Shown here piece by piece: positions 52,909-58,066 of a stretch of DNA of 58,066 nucleotides. The translations under genes were made by a program, and so were the position numbers. Below the pieces are notes generated by a model that did no database searches, was not told the origin of the DNA, and saw only the letters and a list, made by a program, of their open reading frames with translations. Numbering within the stretch: position 1 is the stretch's first letter; each line of letters starts with the position of its first letter. The DNA is from an uncultured Verrucomicrobia subdivision 3 bacterium (GTDB lineage: Bacteria; Verrucomicrobiota; Verrucomicrobiia; Limisphaerales; UBA11358), in assembly GCA_903875465.1 (NCBI GenBank), contig CAIQWB010000001.1, positions 1 through 58,066 on the forward strand, written 5' to 3'.

Positions 52909-52947
52909 AAACTAAGCTAGGACCCGTAATTGTCAAATAATTTGACA
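52909..52947 (-). promoter_or_regulatory. Promoter with overlapping palindrome for the barrel gene
   Basis: On the minus strand TTGACA (52936-52931) is followed after 16 bases by TAGTTT (52914-52909), about 30 bases before the ATG. The -35 box lies within a perfect 7-3-7 palindrome TGTCAAA-TAA-TTTGACA (52931-52947), a plausible repressor site. Confidence 0.45.
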
Positions 52948-53017
52948 TGGGTTAAAAACCAAAGCCCCGAAATTTGACGTTACCGCCGCGCTGCACCATG
53001 CCCTTCCGCAAGGCGCA

Positions 53018-54268
53018 TCAACGGGGGGTCTGCATCCATCGCATCGTCCGCTCCGCCAACCGTTCAAAGGCAGTTACGCACAGCGCCAGGTGCTCCTCGC
53101 GTGTGTCCTCGATATTATTATGGCTGATGCCGTGCAGGCTCTGCACAAACATCATCACGGTGGGGACGCCCGCCCGCGCCACTTCGGCAGCATCGTGCAA
53201 GGGCCCCGAAGGCAGCCGGTGCGACTCACCGCAGGTTTCCTGAATGGCCGCCTCCGCGAGGTCGATCAACTCGGGATGAAACGGCCGCGGAGCAATGTCC
53301 CACAAGCGTTCCCAGGTCACGGTCACCCCGCCTTCGTGGGCAAAACGCTCGCTCGCAGCGCGCGCCTCGGCCAGCATCACCGCCAGCGCCGGGGCGTCCA
53401 GATGCCGTTGGTCCAAGGTGAGGCGGCATTCCGCGACCACGCTGGTCACAATCCCGGGCTGGGTGGTGCAACTGCCAATCGTGCAAACCCCGCCCCGGCT
53501 CCGCGCGGCGATGGTGTAAATCTCCTGGCACATTTTCGCCGCCGCCAGCAGTGCGTCCCGGCGCCGGTACATCGGGGTGCTGCCGGAATGCGCGGCCTGT
53601 CCGTGAAACGTAATGGCGTGCCGCTCCACCCCGAAGGTGCCCAGCACCGCGCCCAGGGGCAAATCCAGGTCCAGCAACACTGGTCCCTGTTCGATATGCA
53701 GTTCGACATAGGCGGCCGCGTTTTTTAATTCAACTCCACTCTCCTTGACCCGCTCCAAATCCAACCCGACCACATTCAGCGCCGCGGGCAGGGTGATGCC
53801 GGCACGGTCTTTGAGCCTGCGGGCTTCTTCCAGATTCAAATTGCCTGAGCAGGCCGAGGAACCAAACAGGCTTTTGCCAAACCGCGCGCCCTCTTCATCC
53901 GCCCAGTCGACCAACCGGACCGTCACCGGCGGCCGCCCGGCATATTGCTCGTTGAAATGCCGCAAAATTTCCAGGCCGGCCAGCACGTTCAGACAACCAT
54001 CCAGCCAGCCGCCATTGGGCACCGAATCCAGGTGCCCGCCAATGACCAGCACGCGCTCCGACTCGCCCTTCAGCGTGGACCACAAATTGCCGGCAGCGTC
54101 CACGTGGGTTTCCACCGGCAGCGTGGCGAGCTTTTGGCGGAGCCAGGCCCGGGCGGCCACCCAGACCGGGGTGAAGGCCACGCGCTGCGCGCCGTCGGCA
54201 TTGCCCGTGAGGGCCCGCAATTCTTTCAATTCAGCGATGGTCCGGTGGGGATTTGGCGAAATAGTCAT
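53018..54268 (-). CDS. M20-family N-carbamoylase / beta-ureidopropionase-type hydrolase
   Basis: 416 residues, dinuclear metal amidohydrolase of the allantoate amidohydrolase/N-carbamoyl-amino-acid hydrolase group. Start ATG 54268 (MTISPNPHRTIAELKEL); the longer frame lacks protein character. Metal and substrate motifs: VIGGHLDSVPNGGWLDGCLNVLAGLE (about 96-121), DEEGARFGKSLFGSSA, VELHIEQGPVL (about 190-200), FHGQAAHSGSTPM, and SGPLHDAAEVARAGVPTVMMFVQSLHGISHNNIEDT (about 356-391). Beside PreA and a malonate-semialdehyde dehydrogenase the best reading is beta-ureidopropionase, which splits N-carbamoyl-beta-alanine. Other carbamoyl substrates are possible. Confidence 0.85.
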   Translation of the reverse strand: MTISPNPHRTIAELKELRALTGNADGAQRVAFTPVWVAARAWLRQKLATLPVETHVDAAGNLWSTLKGESERVLVIGGHLDSVPNGGWLDGCLNVLAGLEILRHFNEQYAGRPPVTVRLVDWADEEGARFGKSLFGSSACSGNLNLEEARRLKDRAGITLPAALNVVGLDLERVKESGVELKNAAAYVELHIEQGPVLLDLDLPLGAVLGTFGVERHAITFHGQAAHSGSTPMYRRRDALLAAAKMCQEIYTIAARSRGGVCTIGSCTTQPGIVTSVVAECRLTLDQRHLDAPALAVMLAEARAASERFAHEGGVTVTWERLWDIAPRPFHPELIDLAEAAIQETCGESHRLPSGPLHDAAEVARAGVPTVMMFVQSLHGISHNNIEDTREEHLALCVTAFERLAERTMRWMQTPR

Positions 54269-54351
54269 ACAGCAGCCGTTTCGGAAATTATTGTGGCCAG
54301 GGTCGCCAAAGCGAGTTAAAAATAAAAAGCGATTGACCCCACCGCAACGGT

Positions 54352-54381
54352 TTGCGACGTTGCACTTGCAGAAAATATAAG
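54352..54381 (+). promoter_or_regulatory. Possible promoter of the preA-like gene
   Basis: TTGCGA (54352-54357), 18-base spacer, TATAAG (54376-54381). The start would be near 54388, about 20 bases ahead of ATG 54409. The hydrolase gene diverges from the same 140-base gap. Confidence 0.45.
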
Positions 54382-54408
54382 TGCGAACACAATTCAAGGT
54401 CTGACAAT

Positions 54409-55533
54409 ATGCCGACACTAGCCACCCAGGTAGATGGACTATCCCTGCCGAATCCATTTATTATCGGATCCGGTCCGCCGGGAACGAATCTGAACGTCAT
54501 CACCAAGGCGTTCAAGGAAGGCTGGGGCGCCGTGATCGCCAAAACCGTGAGTCTCGATTCCTCCAAGGTGGTCAATGTCACCCCGCGCTACGCCAAACTG
54601 CTCGCGGGCAGCGGCGAGGTGATCGGCTGGGAAAACATTGAACTCATCAGCGACCGTCCCTTCAAAATCTGGGAGGAAGAATTTAAGAAATGCAAGGACC
54701 AGTTCCCTGCCGGTGTGCTGATTGCCTCGGTCATGGAGGAGTATCGCCAGGATGCGTGGATCGAAATCATCCAGCGCTGCGAGGCGGCCGGCGTGGATGG
54801 CTTTGAGCTGAACTTCTCCTGCCCGCACGGCCTGCCCGAGCGCAAGATGGGCGCGGCCATGGGCCAGGACCCGGAGATTCTCCAGGAGGTGTGCGGCTGG
54901 GTAAAGTCCGCCGCCACCAAACCCTTTTGGGCCAAAATGACCCCGAACATCACGCACATTGAGGACCCCAGTCGCGCGGCCCTGCGCGGCGGGGCCACCG
55001 GCCTGAGCGCCCTCAATACCATTCGCAGTGTCATGGGCGTGAATCTCGACACCCTGCGCCCGGAACCCACCGTGGAGGGTTACACCACGCCCGGCGGTTA
55101 TTCCGGCAAAGCCGTCAAACCCATCGCCCTCCGCATGGTCATGGAAATCGCCACCCTGATTCGCACGGAATTTCCGGGCCGCTCCCTCTCGGGTCTCGGC
55201 GGCATTGAGAGCGGGCACGACGCCGCCGAATTTATTCTGCTCGGGTCTGACACCGTGCAAGTTTGCACGGGCGTGATGAAACACGGTTACGAATGCGTGA
55301 AGCCCATGTGCGACGAACTCCTCGCCTTCATGGCCAGGCACAAATTCGAAACCCTCGCCGATTTCAAAGGCAAGAGCCTGGACTACTTCACCACCCACGC
55401 CGACCTCGTCAAACGCCAGGGCGACCGCAAAGCCGCCCAAAAAGCCGCTACCACCGGCAAAACCCTGAAGAGTGACGCCGAATGGAAAGGCGATGAGTTC
55501 GTGAAGCAGTCGGATGCGTTGTCCCGTTCGTGA
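54409..55533 (+). CDS. preA: Dihydropyrimidine dehydrogenase, PreA-like subunit without ferredoxin domain
   Basis: 374 residues from ATG 54409 (MPTLATQVDGLSLPNPF). FMN barrel related to class I dihydroorotate dehydrogenase; reduces uracil and thymine (or the reverse). Seen: NPFIIGSGPPGTNL, WGAVIAKTVSLDSSKVVNV, FELNFSCPHGLPERKMGAAMGQ with the catalytic Cys (about 144), WAKMTPNITHI, GGYSGKAVKPIALRMV, SGLGGIESGHDAAEFILLGSDTVQVCTGVM. E. coli PreA is about 410 residues and ends in a two-cluster ferredoxin domain. Here the C-terminus (KAAQKAATTGKTLKSDAEW) has no cysteines. No PreT gene is in the window. The last bases overlap the GTG of the next ORF. Confidence 0.88.
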   Translation: MPTLATQVDGLSLPNPFIIGSGPPGTNLNVITKAFKEGWGAVIAKTVSLDSSKVVNVTPRYAKLLAGSGEVIGWENIELISDRPFKIWEEEFKKCKDQFPAGVLIASVMEEYRQDAWIEIIQRCEAAGVDGFELNFSCPHGLPERKMGAAMGQDPEILQEVCGWVKSAATKPFWAKMTPNITHIEDPSRAALRGGATGLSALNTIRSVMGVNLDTLRPEPTVEGYTTPGGYSGKAVKPIALRMVMEIATLIRTEFPGRSLSGLGGIESGHDAAEFILLGSDTVQVCTGVMKHGYECVKPMCDELLAFMARHKFETLADFKGKSLDYFTTHADLVKRQGDRKAAQKAATTGKTLKSDAEWKGDEFVKQSDALSRS

Positions 55534-56006
55534 AACTTCAAAATCCAAAATCCAATATTCAGAGAAACTCCAAGCACCAAGCTTCAAAGCCGGTGTCCGT
55601 GGTCTATCCGGAGATTAAGCCGAAGTCGTGGACTTTGGATGAAAATTCCGAGCCTGATGGCTCAACGTTGCACACTTTCGATCTTGAAGAAAGAACTGCC
55701 AAACTTGGCGAGGCCATTATTCGGTTTTGCAAAACAATTCCGAACAACCCAATTGCCAACCGGTTGATTGATCAATTAGTCGGTTGTGGCACAAGCGTTG
55801 GGGCCAACTATTGTGAAGCCAGTGAAAGGGTTTCCAAAAAAGATTTTAAAAACACTATTGCTCGCTGCTCCAAAGAGGCCAAAGAAACCAGATTCTTCCT
55901 GCGCATGATGGCGGCCGCCGAGCCAGGCAAAGCCGAAGAAGCGCGGGAACTCTAACGAGAAGCCAAAGAACTCCACCTGATCTTCGCCGCTATCTATCGC
56001 AAATGA
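55530..56006 (+). pseudogene. Four-helix-bundle (S23/IVP-like) protein with an in-frame TAA
   Basis: From about GTG 55530 (or TTG 55638) the frame gives the family core FDLEERTAKLGEAIIRF, NPIANRLIDQLVGCGTSVGANYCEA, SKKDFKNTIARCSKEAKETRFFLRMM, EEAREL and then TAA (55953-55955). It continues in the same frame REAKELHLIFAAIYRK to TGA 56006. That continuation is the family's normal C-terminal helix, so the TAA (probably from CAA) is a nonsense mutation in an otherwise whole gene. The first 36 codons derive from the cassette's repeat arm and are probably not translated. Related proteins were first known from intervening sequences in 23S rRNA; a function is unproven. It sits between preA and mmsA. 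Confidence 0.8.
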
Positions 56007-56112
56007 AAATCCATAACTTCAAATTTACCAAACAAATGGCCGCAGTGGCCCGGCAACAATTCAATTGGATATTGAGGTTTGAAGTTTCCCTGAAGTTTGA
56101 AGTTTGAAGTTT
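55531..56112 (+). mobile_element. Repeat-flanked four-helix-bundle cassette
   Basis: The left arm GAAACTTCAAAATCC and following blocks (55532-55577) match the lone repeat at 46456-46500. The right arm holds TTTGAAGTTTC followed by tandem TGAAGTTTGAAGTTT (56080-56112), the inverse complement of GAAACTTCAAA. The pair frames the four-helix-bundle gene exactly between the preA stop and the mmsA ATG. No transposase is present, so it would be moved in trans or spread by recombination. The boundaries are approximate. Confidence 0.5.
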
Positions 56113-57591
56113 ATGCACCCTTGCCCCCACTACATCAACGGCGAATGGCTCACTTCCACCGCCCCCACCACCCCCGTTCACAACCCCTCGACCGGTGAGG
56201 TCATCGCGGAGTGCCCAGTCGGCTCGGTCGCGGACGTCAACGCCGCCGTGGCGGCCGCGCACACCGCCTTTCCCGCCTGGATGGAAACGCCCCCGGTGGA
56301 ACGCGCCCGCGTGCTGGCCCGATTCAAAATGCTGCTAGAAGAGCACTTCGAAGAAATCGTCACCAGCAACACCCGGGAACACGGCAAAACTTTGGTCGAG
56401 TCGCGCGGTGACGTGAAACGCGGCATGGAAGTTGTGGAGTTCGCCCTGGGCACCCCTTCCCTGCTTATGGGCGAAGTGCTGGAGAACGTCGCGCGCGGGA
56501 TCGATTGCGAGGCCATCCGCCAACCGCTCGGCGTGTGCGCGGGAATCACCCCGTTTAATTTCCCCGCCATGGTCCCGCTCTGGATGTATCCCATCGCCAT
56601 CGCCTGTGGCAACACGTTTGTCCTCAAACCGAGTGAAAAAGTCCCGCTGACTACCCTGAAAATCGCGAAGCTCCTGGAACGAGCCGGCCTGCCCAAGGGT
56701 GTGCTGAACATTGTGCACGGCGGCCGTGAGGTCGTGGATGCCTTGATCACGCATCCGCAGGTGAAGGCCATTTCCTTTGTCGGTTCCACGCCGATTGCCC
56801 GATACATTTACGAAACGGGCACCAAGCACGGCAAGCGCGTGCAATCCAATGGCGGCGCGAAAAATTACATCATCATCATGCCCGATGCCGATGCCGAGAA
56901 TTCCTCGCGCGGCGTCATTGAAGCCGCCTTCGGCTGCGCTGGCGAACGCTGCATGGCCGGTTCCACGGCCGTCGTCGTCGGCAGCGCGGAAAAATCCGTG
57001 CTCCCCACCGTTGTCGAGGCCACCCGCCGCATCCGCGTGGGCCCCACCGACCGCGAAGCCCAGCCGGACATGGGCCCCGTCATCACCCGCCAGCACCGGG
57101 ATCGTGTGCTGGAATTGATCGAGGCCGGGGTCAGCCAGGGCGCGAAAATCACCGCCGACGGCCGTGGCGTGAAAATTCCGGAAGCCCCCCATGGCTTCTA
57201 CGTTGGCGCCACCATCCTCGACTATGTCCAAACCGGCATGACCGTGGCCACCGAGGAAGTCTTTGGCCCCGTGCTCAACGTCATGCATATGGAAGACCTC
57301 GATGCCGCGATCGAACTCGCCAACAAATCCTTCTACGGCAACGGCGCGTCCATTTTCACCCGGTCCGGCAAAGCCGCGCGCGAATTCAAGCACCGCATCA
57401 ACTGCGGCATGGTCGGCATCAACATCGGCGTGCCCGCCTCCATGGCCTGGTTCCCCTTCAATGGTTGGAACGACTCCTTCTTCGGCGACCTTCACATGCA
57501 AGGCCGCGAAGGCATCCAGTTTTTCACCCAACAGAAGGTGACGACCAGCCGGTGGTTTAGCTATGGCGAGGGGGATATTTGGCATAAGTGA
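56113..57591 (+). CDS. mmsA: (Methyl)malonate-semialdehyde dehydrogenase, CoA-acylating
   Basis: 492 residues from ATG 56113 (MHPCPHYINGEWLTS); the open frame starts three codons upstream at TTG in the repeat arm. Aldehyde dehydrogenase fold that converts malonate or methylmalonate semialdehyde to acetyl- or propionyl-CoA. Seen: ITPFNFPAMVPLWMYPIAIACGNTFVLKPSEKVP (about 136-169), SFVGSTPIARYIYETG, NGGAKNYIIIMPDAD (MmsA-type replacement of the usual ELGGK), FGCAGERCMAGS with the catalytic Cys (about 281), ATEEVFGPVL, and a C-terminal FFGDLHMQGREGIQFFTQQKVTTSRW characteristic of MmsA. Fits the last step of beta-alanine breakdown after the PreA/ureidopropionase pair. Confidence 0.94.
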   Translation: MHPCPHYINGEWLTSTAPTTPVHNPSTGEVIAECPVGSVADVNAAVAAAHTAFPAWMETPPVERARVLARFKMLLEEHFEEIVTSNTREHGKTLVESRGDVKRGMEVVEFALGTPSLLMGEVLENVARGIDCEAIRQPLGVCAGITPFNFPAMVPLWMYPIAIACGNTFVLKPSEKVPLTTLKIAKLLERAGLPKGVLNIVHGGREVVDALITHPQVKAISFVGSTPIARYIYETGTKHGKRVQSNGGAKNYIIIMPDADAENSSRGVIEAAFGCAGERCMAGSTAVVVGSAEKSVLPTVVEATRRIRVGPTDREAQPDMGPVITRQHRDRVLELIEAGVSQGAKITADGRGVKIPEAPHGFYVGATILDYVQTGMTVATEEVFGPVLNVMHMEDLDAAIELANKSFYGNGASIFTRSGKAAREFKHRINCGMVGINIGVPASMAWFPFNGWNDSFFGDLHMQGREGIQFFTQQKVTTSRWFSYGEGDIWHK

Positions 57592-57615
57592 ACACCATGT
57601 GACGAGTGATGCGTG

Positions 57616-58066
57616 ATGAGTGACCAGCTTGCAAGTTCGATGGCGAATGCCACCAGTAAGCCCCAAGGTTATCGGGACTTGCTGGTTCGGCAGAAAGGTA
57701 TTGCCCTGGCAAAAATGATTTATCAGATCACCGAGACTTTTCCGGCGGCGGAAAAATTTGGTTTGATTTCGCAAATGCGCCGGGCAGCCGTATCCATCCC
57801 ATCCAATCTTGCCGAAGGACAAGCCCGGCATACCACTGGGGAATTTGTATTATGCCTTTCCCATGCGGAGGGCTCACTTGCTGAACTCGAAACGCAGTTG
57901 ATCCTGGCCGTGGAGCTAAGAGACTGTTTTAAAATTCAAAGCGGGCCAGCGGCGAGGGATTTTGGCGCTGACCAAGGCGGCGAGGTCCGCGCATCCCCGC
58001 AGCGGGCTGTAAGGACCGAGCCAACGCCGGTCAGCGGCAAAAGACCCGCCGGGGGCTCGGTTGGAA
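57616..58066 (+). CDS. Four-helix-bundle protein, partial, with a foreign C-terminus
   Basis: Open from ATG 57616 to the window edge (150 codons shown). Residues about 18-105 are a normal four-helix-bundle protein: YRDLLVRQKGIALAKMIYQI, FPAAEKFGLISQMRRAAVSIPSNLAEGQAR, EFVLCLSHAEGSLAELETQLILAVEL. At about residue 106, where the family continues with a last helix, the sequence turns into Gly/Pro/Arg-rich residues read from a GC-rich, hairpin-containing segment (57937 onward). The gene therefore seems truncated by an insertion, with readthrough into it. It follows mmsA by 24 bases. The true end lies outside the window. Confidence 0.75.
   Translation, partial: MSDQLASSMANATSKPQGYRDLLVRQKGIALAKMIYQITETFPAAEKFGLISQMRRAAVSIPSNLAEGQARHTTGEFVLCLSHAEGSLAELETQLILAVELRDCFKIQSGPAARDFGADQGGEVRASPQRAVRTEPTPVSGKRPAGGSVG
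57937..58066 (+). repeat. GC-rich repeat-like insertion at the right edge
   Basis: From AGCGGGCCAGCGGCGAGGG onward, base composition and codon use change abruptly inside the four-helix-bundle frame. The segment has its own palindromic structure: ACCGAGCC (58015-58022) pairs with GGCTCGGT (58054-58061), and CCCGC-AGCGGG lies nearby. It looks like one copy of a dispersed non-coding repeat. The right end is outside the window. Confidence 0.5.

Noticed and set aside
47482-56006. The idea that TAA is recoded, since two genes (toxin, four-helix bundle) continue in frame after TAA
   Set aside because: Many housekeeping genes here (ileS, the ferredoxin, bamA) end properly at TAA, and both affected genes are dispensable accessory types. 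Separate nonsense mutations are the simpler explanation.

Overview
The window looks like a piece of chromosome from an uncultured or little-studied member of the PVC group, most likely Verrucomicrobiota (Limisphaerales/Pedosphaera-like). The basis is gene content and style: a quinone-reducing complex I operon with the N7 cluster motif, a UbiD-type decarboxylase, SBBP-repeat and ThuA-domain secreted proteins, BamA and Skp (so a Gram-negative envelope), several 'four helix bundle' genes with their flanking repeats, and many starts without a clear Shine-Dalgarno sequence. The taxonomic call is inference; no rRNA is present.

Layout. 0-12 kb: housekeeping genes in mixed orientation (end of a possible transposase, ileS, a UbiD-family decarboxylase, guaB, a small membrane protein, pyk, a one-cluster ferredoxin, a class I DAHP synthase, a 469-residue conserved protein of unknown function). 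12-25.6 kb: one minus-strand complex I operon, nuoB-C-D-E-F-G-H-I-J-K-L-M-N, tightly spaced, without nuoA. It is interrupted between nuoE and nuoF only by a tRNA-Gln(CTG) gene on the opposite strand. Upstream of nuoB lie a sigma70-like promoter, a perfect TGTGA-N6-TCACA palindrome and, further out, a 110-nt palindromic element. 26-33 kb: RluA-type pseudouridine synthase, a plus-strand trio (GT-C glycosyltransferase with TPRs, membrane protein, metallophosphoesterase) and RNase R with a long Arg/Pro-rich tail. 33-39 kb: clpB, an intact ISL3-family insertion sequence with 22-bp inverted repeats and a perfect 8-bp target duplication, and a nitroreductase.

39-46.4 kb: minus-strand dnaB-bamA-(SBBP propeller protein)-skp, so outer-membrane assembly genes sit directly downstream of the replicative helicase gene, with an extra secreted beta-propeller protein between bamA and skp. 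46.5-52.9 kb: ThuA-domain protein, a type II toxin-antitoxin pair whose toxin has an in-frame TAA, a prenyl diphosphate synthase, rpoZ, smpB, rpmB, a DUF1015 protein and an outer-membrane barrel. 53-57.6 kb: a probable reductive pyrimidine (or related ureide) degradation cluster: M20 carbamoylase/ureidopropionase-type hydrolase, PreA-like dihydropyrimidine dehydrogenase, and (methyl)malonate-semialdehyde dehydrogenase. A four-helix-bundle cassette, itself carrying a nonsense codon, lies between the last two. A second four-helix-bundle gene runs off the right edge, its C-terminus replaced by GC-rich repeat-like sequence.

The most unusual observations are the antisense tRNA inside the nuo operon, the palindromic element and CRP-like site upstream of that operon, the SBBP protein embedded in bamA-skp, two accessory genes broken by TAA codons with their conserved C-termini still in frame, and the repeat-flanked four-helix-bundle cassette. 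No CRISPR array, rRNA or phage was seen.
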